From positions 2,801,376 through 2,865,375 of the forward strand of contig JACSVZ010000008.1 of the NCBI GenBank assembly GCA_014706295.1: a DNA stretch of 64,000 nt, given 5' to 3'. The translations under genes and the position numbers were made by a program. Each line of letters starts with the position of its first letter. Within the stretch, counting starts at the first letter, position 1. This DNA is from Lycocorax pyrrhopterus obiensis. Taxonomy: Eukaryota; Chordata; Aves; Passeriformes; Paradisaeidae. Below the pieces are notes generated by a model, which ran no database searches, was not told where the DNA came from, and saw nothing but the letters and a program-made list of their open reading frames with translations. Positions 25,156 through 38,809 of the stretch are shown one piece after another.

Positions 25156-28100
25156 TTATTCAAGTAGGGTTTGGAGACAGGAAATTTAAAAAGTAGTTAA
25201 AATTCATCTGCTTGAGCTTCAGGTGGGGCACTGACAAGTTAAATACTCCACTAGCAAATTCCAAATAGGTCAAAGACACTGCTCCTCTGGGAGATGAGGC
25301 TCCCAAACACAGCCAGGTCACATATTTTGCTGGTGCCACACATGGCCCTGTTGGATGGGAAGCTGAAGAAATGCCTGTGTGCCGGGAAGAGCGTGGCCAT
25401 GCAGCTGGTCCCGGGTCCCTGGTCCCCAGTGTCCTCCCGCACCTGCAGGGGATGCTGAGCTGTAACCTTGTCGTTCCTTTTGGCTTGAAAAAACTTACAC
25501 GTGTGCAAAGATAAATTCACAGAGAAGTCCTTATATATAAAGACAAAAGAGATGTGGAAGGAGTCCAACCAGCTGAATACAGACAAGTCACTCTCCCAAA
25601 AGCTCTGTGATGACCATAAAGGACACTTCATGCCTGCCAGACAGATGGTCCTGGTGTTCTCTGCCCTGTGTGCTCTAACACATTTTCTCCCAATACCCTC
25701 AAGTATACCATAAGACTTATTGTTATAAATGTCCTTAACTAGTTTAAATGCTTTAACAATTTCACTTAATTATGCTCCAGGAAAAAAAAAAAATCCATTT
25801 TGCAGTCTTTCCCTGGATAGAAATTCTATCTATTATCTTGGCTATTCACTTCATAATTCTTTTTTACCAGCTTACTTTTTTTAATTTTAGTGAGATGACC
25901 AAACCTTGACCCTGTGCTCCAAACAAATGTAAAAAGCACTTCATATAGTGTTAACACAATTCCTTGGAGAGGGCAGTTTTTCCTGCTTGACCCAAACCAG
26001 TATCTTTAAACACATTTGCTACTGCTTATGCAGCAGACCAAGGAGTTACATGTTACCTAGTTTGATTGCCTTGACAATGACAGGATTTGACTTTTATGAT
26101 TTTGAGGTATCCCCATGCCTGCAAATACTAATTGCATATTTATGTTAATTCAGAACATTAACTTTGAAAGCAGGGGATTTCTGTGAATGGCTGCAAGTAT
26201 TTTACGTTCCAGTTTGTTTGCAGCATGTACGCTTCCACATAAAAAGCTAGTTATGTTATTGACATCAATAACTGCAATGCCAGGGTTGAACTTCCGTTCT
26301 CTTCCTTTCCACATACACAGTAAGTTATGATTACAGACTTTTTCCCCTCTTCCTCAAATAATATACAGTAATGGAATAGCAAGCTCCTCTGCAGTCCTCT
26401 GCATAGGACAGAAAATTATTTTACTTCTTCTAAAATAATTCAGGGCTCTGCCTTAAAAACCATCTTGAGGCCAGCATGATCATGGCATTTCATCTTATCT
26501 GAAAAATTAAGTATTCCTTTTGAAATTAACTCTTCCCATTAAAAACATACATAATGCAGAATGGCGAAATTGCAGCACACATTTCAGTGGCCTCAGAGTG
26601 TGGTAACACACAAACTCAGTTATACAGAGAGGCTGGTGCTTCCTGGGAATAAATAATCATTTATTCTCTCAATTTATCTTCATTCCTCAGGAAAACGGGG
26701 CTTTTCTTCACTAAAATGTTCCAATACAGGTTATCTTTGTATGAGTATCAGTTCTTCTTGTCATCATTTCCTTTCCTGAATAATTTCATAGCTCACTGGT
26801 CTGACCCTCTCCTAGTCTTTCCATTTTTTTTTCAATTTGAAGAGAACTACTCCATTACTAGTGATTTATTAGGATTTTATCTACAGTTAATTATGACTGA
26901 TTTCAATAACATGTTTTTCAAGCTCACACAAATTATTGATCAGCATACACATTCTTTACACCCCTTGCCTTAGATTCACACACTACATTAACTCATTAAT
27001 GATTCCTACAAAAGATGGATAATAATATGATAAATCATTTCAGCTGCTGCAAAATTTGCACATGCAGTTCTTAACCTTGTTCTGCCTGATAACGATACAG
27101 GGGGATGTACCACACAAACACAGGTCACTGTGCTAATTAATCTATTGTGTTCTCTACAGAACAAGACAATAAACAGCCTAATCAGGCAAAAGGCTCCTGT
27201 GCCCACTTTGAGAAAGTGAACATTTCATAACGTAGCCAGTTACACTGGCTATGCCTGCAAAACAGGCAAGGAAAAGGAATAATGTGTGTGTTCTACATAC
27301 ATGCATATATGTAGAGCATCTGAATGTCTCAAGAAAACAATTCTCCCCACCTATTACATTTTCTTTAATGGGATGTGATGATGGGAGAGACTGGACAGCT
27401 GGATTGTAACACCTACCTAATTTCTAGAGCCTTGAATTTGGTTGACACAAACCTCATTCCTCATTGATAACTTGATTGCATGTGCTGGGCCTGTTGTTAC
27501 ATGACCAATGTCGAAAAGTGACTCTGACCGTAAAAAACACTTTTTTGAAAATCAGCTTTAAGTATAAAAACATTAGTTATTAAAATAATATAAGGCTATG
27601 ATTGCTATTTACAAAAAAAAAGTTTGATTGGAAAAAATTCCATATTCCTTTTCTACATTTAACCAGAATACCCCTGGCTCTTGAAAATGCTTCAGCATCT
27701 TCATAAACTCTAAGACAGCCTGAGGGTACGAATACATGTTTGACACACAGAGGAATGCAGGCCTATACATTTTACTGAGCTGGCCTTTGGCATCAGGCCC
27801 TGTTTCACAGTCAGTGGAGCAAAGAAACACCGTCACCAAAGCTAGGGGTCGAACAGGAAACAGCTTTTTGCAGCTTCATACAGAGCACTCCTGAAGCAAG
27901 GGGCAGAGTAAGTGAAGCACTGAATGTGACAGACTAGCGTTCTTGCTTTTACACCATGCAACCTAAAATTGCTTTTCCTCCAAGAATCCCTAAGCATATT
28001 GGGCAATTACAAACAAATTTGATAAGATACAGGTGTCAGAAGATTTTAAGTTCCTACAAGTTTCTGAACAATAGCTGTGGGATAAAAGCATGCCACTCAG

Positions 28101-29300
28101 CCTGCAACCTTTCGGTAAGTGGAAAAGGAAGTCTCCACATATGGAAGAGCTGCACATTAAGTTCAGGAATTACATGCCTCTACTAAGTGGTACACATGTG
28201 CTGCCATCCATCCAGCACAGCCATCCCTCAAATCCACCACCACCACTTCCCTCCTCTTCTACAGGTGTCAACTGGACACATGGGAGGCAACCCAGGACAG
28301 AATGAGAACACTAGAGAATTATATAATAGGCACGAGCAGCAAACTCCTATGAACATAAGGTCTTGCTTATCTCTTTTTTACTGCAAAAATGCTAATGCAA
28401 AACTGGGATTCCCAAAAGATACGTGCATTTTTATGTTACTCTAAGTAAATGTTGATAGCATCATTCACATGATAAACATAATTAATAAGACTAGATCACT
28501 AAAAAAAAAAAGCCCAAGGTTTGAACTTGGCAACCCACTTGCTTGTAGTTACCAGAGGCAAAGCTCTGTGTCCAGGGCTGAAGCTCTTCTTCAGGAATTA
28601 CCTTCCAGGTACAAAGCTGTCACCTATCATTTGTACAGATACAAGGCAGATAAAAGAGTATACAACAGCAGAAACCACTTTGGCTTAAGCTGGCAATGAA
28701 AGTTGTTATTACCTAACAGCTGTTTAGTAGCCTGCATTAAATAAACTTGTAGCTACAGCTCCACAAGGACAGGAAGAAAAGCTCCCAAAGCTTTGAAATA
28801 CCAAACCACTACTGCAGCTCTGCCAATTCAGGGGAGGTTTTTTTGTGTGCGGTCATGCTTGAAATTCACTTAGATAAAGTTTCTTTTCCTGAGGATGGTT
28901 AAATCCAGATGAGCTCAACTGTTTGGTTTTGAGGTCAGCTAGAACTGAACCAATGCAGCCACCAGGGAAATGCAAGAGGGACCAGCAGTGCTACCACATC
29001 CCAGAGGCACAGGCTGCCTTTCCCTAATGGCTCAATGATGTAGCCAAGACACTGTCACAGTGATCAGATGGCTCTGCCCCATCTGATAGCTTCTATGGGA
29101 ACCTCCTATGCAACAGCTATGTCAGCTACTCAAGGTCTACATGGAAATTAACCTTAGGTCACAGCTCTGAACACTCCCAGACACGGAGAAAGCAAAAGTG
29201 CAAGGGCAAAAATAGTGCCAAGTCTTTTCCCTTAGGAAGAACCAGGTATAGGCATTCCCTGTCTCTGGGAAAGACCTGCTGTCCCGTTCCACTATAAAAG
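25156..29300. other. No gene recognised; AT-rich unique sequence
   Basis: There is no recognisable gene or repeat family. The longest frame is 126 codons (25251-25631 minus), without recognisable domains. Near 29280-29310 a plus-strand TATA-like motif (CACTATAAAAGCGGG) sits about 100 bp ahead of an AATAAA signal (near 29391). This could be an LTR remnant leading into the GC-rich island. Confidence 0.4.
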
Positions 29301-29379
29301 CGGGAGCCGGGAAGGATTCTTTTGATAGATTTTTCCGACGAAAAATTAAGCACTAAGATGGCAATATTATATCTGAAAA

Positions 29380-30440
29380 CTGTTTATTGAAATAAAAAAA
29401 AAAACAACTAAGTGTTCTTATTTAAAAAGGAGGGGGGAGGACAGGAAAAGGGAGCAGAGAGAGAGAGAAGAAAGAGAAGGGGAAAGAAACAGAAGGCAGG
29501 GGACAGCGTTACACAGAACCGGGGCTATTTGTCAGCATTAGTTTGGCAGACGAAGCGTGCGTGTTGCGAACTGCGGAGCGTTTGCGGAGCTGCAGCTGCA
29601 GGCTGGGCGCGATTTTTAAAGAGCAGCAGGCTGCGTGTCCCTTCCGTCGGCGGGGAACAGGCTGCTGTGGTTACAGGCGCGATTTCCAAAGAGCACCGGG
29701 CTGCGTGTCCCTTCCGTCGGCGGAGAACAGGCTGCTGTGGCTACGGGCACGCTCCCGGAGCAGCTGCGGTCTCTCAGCGTCGGGGCGCGGTGGCTGCGGG
29801 CGGCGGCGGCTGCAGGCTGGGTGCCGCGGGCAACGCGGGGAACACGGCGGCGGTGGTGGTGGTCACGGCTACGTGCAGGCGGTGGCCACTGCAGGTTGGG
29901 TGCGGGTAGCGGCCACGAGCTGGGTGCAGGTGGCGGCTGCGGGCACGAGATCCTCACGGCGACAAGCCAGTGCCCGGAATTGGCACAGCTGGGCGAAGCA
30001 GGCACAAGCAGGGAAACAGGACCACAGGGAAGAGGGCGCGAAGGCGGGAGCAGAAGGGGCCAAGCTGACCCTCCAAGCAACCCAAAGCAAAAAGACAAGG
30101 CAGCCCTCGTGGTGTTGCGGCTGGCTGCTTGTATGTGTCCCCAAACTCCTCCCCCAGTTTGTCTTCGCGGGCCCGTTTTTGGCGGGCATTTTTCGCGGGC
30201 ATCCGGGTACTCGCCTTCACCAACAGGTTGTTGGGGGGGGAGCTGCTCGCAGCCTGATCTCTGCCCTGGCTGGCTGCCGGGTGAAGCCTCTCTGGGCACA
30301 GGGCAACATAGCTTTTTATAAGAATTTTCTTCACCTCATTTGTGACATATGTTGAGGCATATATATTGGTCCCTCTCACCTGCTCCACTTCCCAGCTCCT
30401 GTGCTGGAGACTCTTGAGCTTCACCTTCTTCCTCAACAGT
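29380..30440. other. GC-rich island with 70-bp tandem duplication; LTR or CpG island
   Basis: 29530-30300 is far richer in G, C and CpG than its AT-rich surroundings. It contains a 70-bp tandem duplication (29607-29676 and 29677-29746) and further GCTGCAGG/GGTGCGGG-type degenerate repeats. The minus strand has a TATA-like motif (CTTATAAAAAG near 30312-30322). A minus-strand AATAAA lies at the other end (near 29383). This layout would suit a long avian LTR like that at 42160-43390. Overlapping open frames on both strands (up to 270 codons) are low-complexity A/G/R-rich translations without domains, so I do not call a gene. A host CpG-island promoter is the alternative. I found no duplicated target site. 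Confidence 0.4.
29607..29746. repeat. 70-bp tandem duplication
   Basis: Two adjacent 70-bp copies start at 29607 and 29677. Each begins GCGCGATTT and contains CTGCGTGTCCCTTCCGTCGG. They differ at a handful of positions, so the duplication is not brand new. Confidence 0.9.
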
Positions 30441-30454
30441 TTTAATTTCATAAA

Positions 30455-31045
30455 TCACAGAATACTTAGGGTGAGAACAGACCTTAAATCTCATCCTGTT
30501 CCACCCCCTGCCGTGTGCAGAGACACCTTCCACTATCCCAGGTTGCTCCAAGCCTCACCCAGCCTGGCCTTGGACACTTCCAGGGATCCAGGGGCAGCCA
30601 CAGCTTCTCTGGGCACCCTGTGCCAGGGCCTGCCCACCCTCCCAGGGAACAATTCCTTCCCAATATCCCATCCATCCCTCTGGCACTGGGAAGCCATTCC
30701 CTGTGTCCTGGCCCTCCATCCCTTGTCCCCAGTCCCTCTCCAGCTCTCCTGGAGCCCCTTTAGGCACTGGAAGGGACTCTGAGGTCTCCCTGGAGCCTTC
30801 TCTTCTCCAGGTGAGCACCCCCAGCTCTCCCAGCCTGGCTCCAGAGCAGAGGGGCTCCAGCCTTTGGAGCATCTCCATGACCTTCTTTGGACTTGCTCCA
30901 ATAGCTCCACATCCTTCCTGTGCCAGGACCCCAGAGCTGGATGCAGAACTCCAGATGGGGCCTCCAGAGTAGAAATAGAGAATCACTTCCCTCAACCTGC
31001 TGGTCACACCTTTTTTGATGCAGGCCAGGATTTGCAAGGGTCAAG
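30455..31045 (-). mobile_element. CR1 LINE 3' end, minus strand, about 590 bp
   Basis: Reverse-complement CR1 blocks are clear: CACTTCCAGGGATCCAGGGG, CCAGGGCCTGCCCACCCTCCC, GGCTCCAGAGCAGAGGGGCTCC, and AGAACTCCAGATGGGGCCTC. The tail (minus-strand ATTCTGTGATTTATGA) lies at 30440-30460, right against the GC-rich island. Similarity to CR1 fades beyond about 31045. This is the longest CR1 copy in the window. It contains only the terminal part of the element, and its open frames (up to 160 codons) are incidental. Confidence 0.93.
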
Positions 31046-34000
31046 TTCACCTTTTCCAAGTGGATGTGCCTTTTCCTACCAGCTGGTCCCGGTTTGTACC
31101 AAGCAGTATCCTCAGCTTCTGTATTCCTGCTCTGAATATTTACAAGGTCACATATTGGCTGTCATCTCATGTAACCAAATTACCAGCCTCAAGATTTAAC
31201 AGAGGAAGATCAAGAATTGCATATTTGCAATAGGGATCCTTCACAACATGAGGTTGATATTTTCATCCAGTTCATCAAAAATTCTGCCGCACTGGGGACT
31301 TCTTTATATGAATTTTAAAAAATCTATTTGTATGAGACTAAATGAACTTCAAATAAGTAAAAGGGAATAAAATACCATATGGCATATTCAGATTCATGGG
31401 ATTGCTATCCCATTTAATAAATCTTCCCTTACTCACATTTTTGATAAAAGTATTGTGTCCTACAGGGATTTTAATTTTATATCTCAAAAGGAGGTTAGTA
31501 TATTCGATTTTACTGTATACAGATTAAATGAGGACTTTTGAAAATTCTCAAACTTATCTGCTCAGCTAAATAAATTTTCTGACTTTCCACTTGGGGTAAT
31601 TGTAATAGAGCTTTTGATCCCTGGGTAGATGGATGTAATAGTCCTATAAATCCCAGATTTTCAACATCTTCAAAGACTATAAAATGTTTATGAGAGAATA
31701 TGGTTTTAGAGACATCTGGTGGTTATATAATCCTAAGGCGAGAAATCAACAGTGAAAGTATTAAACATATATTCTACTTTTTCAACAAAAGTATCCTGTA
31801 AAGAGAAAAAGAGATTAGCTTATTCACTGTCTCTGCAAACTGAGGTAGATAATTGTCACAAGACCCAGCCTTGTTTATGGGAACTTGGCAGCTTTGGTCA
31901 CATTAGAACAAAAGAGGAAAAATATTTTTCAAGGTAAACTAATGTAGGTGTCTTTCAGTAGCATTAAAACTTATCACAGTTTAGTCAAAGAATGACAGGG
32001 GCAGGAGATTGGATACTGAATGTTTTAAATCCTCCTGCTAGACAAAAATCATTATCTCTGCCAGCATCCTGTTAGCTTGACTTTTGTTCTAACTCCTGGT
32101 GTGCTTTTATTTTATTTTTGTTTGAAACTTCACTGACTCTCCAGCATATTTTTTACCGAACTGCTTGCCTAAAGCTAGAAGCTAGAAATATAAACTCAGA
32201 AACTAAATTGTATTCTTAACTTCTTAGGTTCAAACCAGAAGGACAGGTACCTTAAACAAAGTAGCCATACTTATTTTCTATTCATTAATAATATGCATTA
32301 TTATCATAAGAGTGATTTATAAGGATTTATAATTCCAGTCCTTATTAAAAGTTTAAGTATTTCGTGCTGTATTTGAACCTCCTTCGTATTTCCACAGATC
32401 TACTGGGATACAAAGCACAGAACTACTCATTTGGAGACATCAAAACAAATGCTGCCTTCAGACACTGACAAAAATCCAAAAGAACAAATCCACTTCAGGG
32501 AAAAAAAAAATCACTTCAAATTTAAGGAATAAAACCTATTTGGCCTCCCCTTCTATACCTAAGACATCAGAGCTGTGACTGTGAGAGAAGAAAAGAATCC
32601 TCCCAGGCCCACTCTACAATATGGATTTGAAGAGTTTTAAAGCAAAAGAAATATTAAAAATTCACATTTCTGCTGTCTGGAAGGAGGATTCCTCCTCTCT
32701 GGTTTGGGTGGGGAGGGAGGCCCCGTGCTTCCACTCCTTTGAGGTTCCCAGCCCCTTGGCAACTTTCCCAGCTGCTTTAGGGGCCTCTGTTTTCCCAGCC
32801 CAAGCGTTGCCACCCTCACTCTGAACTGCCTCCCTGCTCACAGCAGTGCTGGCACCTTTTCCAAACTCCTTTCCTTCCCTTGCTTAGAGTACAGCAAACT
32901 TCTGTGAGAGCTAAAACTGGCCTCACACAAATGTACTTGTACTCAAAGGCAAACGTCTCTGGGGCAGTTTTTTGCTGATCAGAACACGACACCCTCAGAC
33001 ATAAAGCAGGGCCTCAGAGGGACAAAGCAAAGAGCCAGCAGCAGTTTCCTGGCAGTGTTACCTTCCCAAATCGCAAGTGGTGTCAACATTTCCTGGGAGC
33101 AATACAATAATTCTGCATCAGAAGGTGTGTTCATAAACTTCTATACGGTGTAAACAACACTGACAAACTATACTCACCTGTTTATTTTCAGTCAAGAAAG
33201 AAATTGGCTTGGAAAGTACAAAATATACTTTATTTTATTTTCAACCATCTGAGCAATAACCAACATAAATTTTGATGCTAAGGAGGGGTTTCTTGTGTGT
33301 GTTTTTCCATCCTGATAATTCAAAAGCAGTTCTCTCCTGAAAGTTTTAACTTTGAATATAATTTACATTCAATGAGCTGCATTAGTCTTTCATTATATTT
33401 GAGATTCTACATGTACATAATTCAGGATATTTAAAGTCATGGTTGCTGTAGAAACCACAATTATATTTCTTGTTAAATCATTAAAGTTAACATCATTTAT
33501 GAAATTACAGGATATTATGCAGGAGTAGGAACACAACAGTGTAAAGCCACTTTACGACTTGAGTTCTACCCATGCACAAATACCTCAGGAAACGCAAAAT
33601 TAGGGCATCTCCAAGGGCTCTGAATGACATAAGGAGCTCCAGTTCCATCTCAGACATCCGTTGGCCAATTATGTCTGTTGCTTTATAGCCACAATTTACT
33701 TTCATTGAAATGTCCTGTGACGCCAGTTGATAGATGGGCCCGCTTCAAGTTCCAACAGCACTGGGTTTTTTGGCTTTGCTCTAGTTAAGGCAGTGCCCAC
33801 AGCCTCTGAAATGGCATACAAACTGGATGGAGGAAAAACATACCGCTATTTCTTCATCTCTCACTTTGATGTCATGCAGGACTTCCCCTTCCCCTCCCAA
33901 ACATGCCACCATCCTCTGGTAAGCTGATGGACATCTCCTGGAGCTCCAATCTCCCACTCCAGAGCAGAGGACAGGGATGTTTTGGCATGGCTTGTTTGGA

Positions 34001-37000
34001 AGCAGATATCAGCTCAGGTACATCCTTGTAGGATGCTGGGAACCCCCACATGGGGTGAGGCTCTGGGGACAGCTGTGAGCACTCCAAGCACTCTCGTAGC
34101 CAGACGATCTTATCACAGCTCGTGTCCCCAGCTCATGATGAGAGAGAGCTTCATGTCATGTACTCACACACCCAGGAGTGGGACATGGGCTGCTGGAGGA
34201 CACAATCCCTGTTTGTGGATCTGCCTTTACTTACTGAAGCCCAGGATGACACAATGAAGAACAAATGCCTTTCAAATGGATATTCTATCACCTCTTGCAA
34301 AATAAGAAGCTACTTTCCAAACAGGGAACAGCTGTGGGCTAATTTCTGGATCCTTTTCGACCACATGAAAACCTTCTAAATTAATCATGTCTCATGTTCC
34401 AAGCCATAACAGAATTAGTATGCAAGTGCACAGCACCTAAATCATTACTTACATTGTCATAATTTGTCAGACAAATCCTTCCCTCCTTTTCTAATGGTAT
34501 TCCACAATTAACTGAAATGTCATGTAATATAAAACTTGCTGGGAAAATTTTAAAATTTCTAGAACTCCCATATTAAAACATGCTACTAGGTCATCACCAT
34601 CAAGACTTGTGAGTCTCCTCTGTTGAAAGCCAAAAGTTATTTCAGCATCAGCATTGGTTTTATGTACTTCATTATTCTGTAGCTTTCCTTGTAATTCCTG
34701 GAGACTTGCAACTGTATTTAAAAGGCATTTCTACAGGGAATAATTATTGTCTGCATTGGCTGAAAAACAAATGAAAGAAGGTACATGACGCAGAAAAAAA
34801 ACATCCAGTGCAGCAATGCAGCTCAGTTTCTCTCCTTGAGACCCTGGGCGTATGAGCAAATGTCTTAAAAACAACCCTTTTGGAGGCTGGCAACTTGGGT
34901 GGCAGTGTAAAGTCCTCCTTGGCAGAAAAGAGTGGGAAAGGAGGATGAAAAGCAGAATGCTATTTCTTCTTCCTTCCTGCAGCTGAAGGATGTGGAGTGA
35001 GAGGATTTGCACTTTATCAGACTCACCAGAACTAATCCCAGCTCAGGAGATCATACAGCCCTCTCACAGCTGCTGGATGAACCATCTTCCCTCTCTTTCT
35101 GCTCTTGTAGCTCACCCAGTGATACAGCCAGGCCCTTCTGCTATTTCCCTCTCTTCCTCCTCTGCCTGAAGTGTTTGCAGAGAGAAACAGGGTGGGGTTT
35201 GTGACCTGAGTTAACCAAATAGTTCTATCACTGCTTTAACCTAAGTGGTGTCTTTCAGCACTGAACCCTCTCTATGTTCTGCCACCCATTCTCATAGGAT
35301 CCCAGTAAACAGCATCGAGAGTTTTTCATCCTTTTCTCTGCTTTTCTCCATTGAATTACTAGTTCCTTGCTTCAGACTCCAAGACCTCAGAGCCACAAAA
35401 GAGCTTTTTGCCCCGTCTCTGACAGCACTGTGCATGGTCTCCACCCAGAGCTCTTAGGTCCTACACAACGCAAGCTACAACCAGTAATCCTAAATGCCAG
35501 ATAAACCGATGATACAAACCTGGTCCCCTCACTTCTTTCTGGAACAGAATTTCGAGCCTATTTCTCACAAAGAACCCTTATGCCACCCCAACATGCAGAA
35601 GTTGCCTATCACCCTGCTGTGCTATTGCCATCCCATCTTTCAAGGACCAGGACTAAAGACAAAATGATCAATAAGCCACAAATGCATGCAAGTGGTTGCG
35701 CCCAGTTACAACCAGTTAATTCTTCACCTGGTTTATGTGCTGAGAGAAAGCCTAGAGTCAATACGTGGATTGGCCTTTTGCTCTGTCTTTTAAGAACTTT
35801 CAACTCTAAGTTCTTTGTAGCTCCTCAGCCCTTTGTGCAGGGGTTTTCATAAGACCTGCAACACCATGGAAGTCTTCTCCATCAGCCTTCTGGGGAAGGG
35901 CTGACTATTTGGTAGAGACCCTCACCACTTTACTGGGATTGCCGTTAGAGTGTAGATCACAAAGCAAATACTGAGTAGGATGAATTTGTAAATTCAGGAG
36001 CAGAAAGATGTGAAATAAAAGCCAAAGCAGGTCAACCATGGATAGCAAAGCCAGATACTGTAAGTGAGGTGTGCACCATTCTTGTGGATTATAGCACTAA
36101 GCTTTGCCCTCCTGCTTAACAAACTCCCTCTAAAATATGTACATATGAACAGGAGGCTACATTTCTCTTAGCTCAAAAACCTCTCTCCTTCCTTCACCCA
36201 CAATTAAGAACAGAAAAATCACTGTTATTTGACACAATCATCTTGCCCAAAGACAGGTTACCCCTTGCTGCTTGGTGATAACATAGGAACTAGCCTGCTC
36301 CTACTGTTTACTATAAAATCTTTGAAGTTTTACTGGAACACAAAGCTATTGAGGTTATCATGATACTCAAACGTCTTAGGAGTTTGCACTAGCTAAGATT
36401 CCACTGAGTCTTTCAGACACATCTATCTGATGTACCATCTACTTTCTACTGTCACTACTAATTACTTCTGATTAACTTTCTTAATTGAATGACTATTACA
36501 CTGAATAAATATGAAGAATTAGCCTAACACCAAACTATACTTTGAACATGAATCTGTAACAATTATAAAACAAACTCAGAGGTAACACACTATTATAGAG
36601 AATTTAGGAGCAATTTGTTGTCAACTGTGATTCGGATTTCTGCAGTCTGAGCTCCTTATACCAAATTGGGAATGCATGTGGCCAAGATGTAACTTCGGAT
36701 TTAATGTACCATTATAGTGGTTTTAAAACATCCCCTTCAAAACTTTAAGCCATGTAAAATTCATCAAAATTTGAAATTTCACTGCAAATTCAAAATCAGA
36801 TTTATCGATGTTCAGTATCTAATCTTAGTATTTAGTGTTCTACTAACATTTTCAAAAGTTCATTAAATTGAGCACAACAAGAAAGCACTTAACTTTGTGC
36901 ATCATACTAATGATACTACTTACAATCTCACCAGTCTTCAGAACTTACAGGTAAATTAACATGGTGTGTAAAAGTTGCCCTAAATAAATAAAGAATAAGA

Positions 37001-38368
37001 ATTACGAAACTCATCCAAAGGCCACTAGAGAAAGACCAACTTCAGTCACATTTTACCCTAGATTATAAATGAACTCCAAGACTTTATACAAGGTACTGAT
37101 TTGTAAACTGTAGAATAAGAAACATGGGAGAATGAAGCATGTCCCTGAAGATCTGCATGTGGTAATTCCTATTGCAGAGATCCATGTCTTTATTAAAGGT
37201 TAGGGGTTTTCATAGATACTATTCTGTAGCTTCCACCAATACTGCCAGCTAAAGCTTCAAAGTTGAAAGCAGGCACCAAAGATTTCCATGCTTATTTCTG
37301 ATACAAACATACGTACCTCACTTTCATAAAAAACACAGCAACAGATTTCCAGCGCTCCTTCCACATGACAGGGATGGAACAAAAAGCTCTGTTGCGTTTC
37401 AATTATGGCATCTTCCCTTTCCCCTCATAATATGTGTAAGAAATCAAAGGGAGGAATTGGAAGATTGTACACTTTTCTTTGATTCACCTTAAATTACAGT
37501 CCTAGCATCTGAGGGAGGACTCCTGCCAGAATAGGTAGTAATTTCATCTTGTCATTATGTGCCAGTTCTAACAAGTTTTGTGCTTTCAGAAACCTCTTTT
37601 CTTGCCCCTTACATGCACAGCCCTCAGCTGGATGTTCTCTGAGTAAGCCAGAACCATGCAGGTGGGAAGCACATTCCAAAGTCTATTAGTTAAACACCCC
37701 CCTCTTTAATCACAGTTCTGCTGTGTCTCACTGTACAGTTGCTTATTAATGCTTTGGTGATGGCAAAATTACCCTAAAAAATTCAGCTAATGATAAAATT
37801 AATCTTTTAAATATTTGTCTCCTTATTACATAGATATCAGTTTTATTTCAATTTGTACAGAGGTGTCCTGATTTTTCTTTTGTTGATGTTTCTCCTTCAG
37901 CTTCTTACATTCTTGTGGGTTGTAAAAAGAATATACAGGGGAAATGACAACAAATTAATTTTACAAATGTAACACATAAAGGAGAGGCCTACAAAGCTGC
38001 CTTTCCTCTTGTGTAATTGCTGATTGTGGCATACGAATTTAGATATTCACTACTGGTGGATGTAATTCAAAAAGGTAAAGCATGTCATTTAGGCAATTTC
38101 TTTTTATCTTTTGCAAATCAAGTGACTTTCCTAATCTAATATTTAATAACCCAAAGAGAGAGAAAAAAAGAATAATTTACCCATGTATTTCAGTAACAAT
38201 TTTTCATGGCTTGCTACTGGAGGAACAGGCTCCAAAACAGATTATCCTGATGTTATCTCAATAAAAGGAACCACATCTCTTGGTCAATAGCTCCACCAGA
38301 CACAGGCTGCAGATTCCTGCATTCATCATCTTTTTAAATATCAGGTAGCCTTGACTGTTTTAGATGGG
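31046..38368. other. No gene recognised; AT-rich unique sequence
   Basis: Seven kilobases contain no recognisable coding exon or repeat. Reading frames do not exceed about 93 codons. 35850-37500 is almost free of open frames and strongly AT-rich. Confidence 0.45.
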
Positions 38369-38809
38369 TGTTGTGCTTCAGGAATGGTACTCCCCAATTC
38401 AGTCTCCCACCGAGACTCTTCAAACCTCCCACAGCTCTCTTGCTCCCCCGCTTTCCCCTCCCCATCCCCTGTGGTTGTTGGAGAGGGGAACTGGAGGCAC
38501 AAAAGTTAAAGATCACAGAACAATTTACCAGAAACAGCAGTGTGATACAAAAACAAACAGTAACAGCAACAATACTAATGACAGAGTGTACAAGAAAGAA
38601 ACAATTCACATGGACTCTTGACAATAGACACCTGATGGCTACCTGCACCACGTGTTGTTGAACAGGAGGAACTCCTTCTCCTCAGAACAGACTCCCTTTT
38701 CCCTACCCCTGGCAATGACATGAGGTGGTAGAGAATAACCTTCAGGTACTGACCCTGCCCCTCCTGGCTACTGCAAAAAATTAACCCTGTTCTGGCTGGA
38801 ACCAGAACA
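38369..38809 (-). mobile_element. Probable ERV LTR, minus strand
   Basis: Read on the minus strand it begins TGTTCTGGTTCCAGCCAGAACAGGG, of the common avian LTR type whose start is TGTCCTGGTTT.AGC. It ends at the plus-strand TGTTGTGCTTCAGG (38369). The interior shows the GC-rich block with CCCCATCCCCTGTGG and an A-rich stretch with CAACAATAC-like repeats. The related degraded block at 58423 starts almost identically on the plus strand. No convincing target duplication was found. The overlapping open frames (97 to 116 codons) are not genes. Confidence 0.65.

Noticed and set aside
24562..25167. 201-codon plus-strand frame
   Set aside because: It coincides with the GC-rich LTR at 24575-25155 and has no domain.
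29543..30355. Plus-strand frames of 270 and 228 codons and a minus-strand frame of 227 codons
   Set aside because: Overlapping frames on both strands of a GC-rich region with few stop codons, and low-complexity A/G/R/P content. There is no recognised domain or start context.
30533..31059. Frames of 125 to 160 codons over the minus-strand CR1
   Set aside because: They cover the non-coding 3' end of CR1, not its reverse-transcriptase part.
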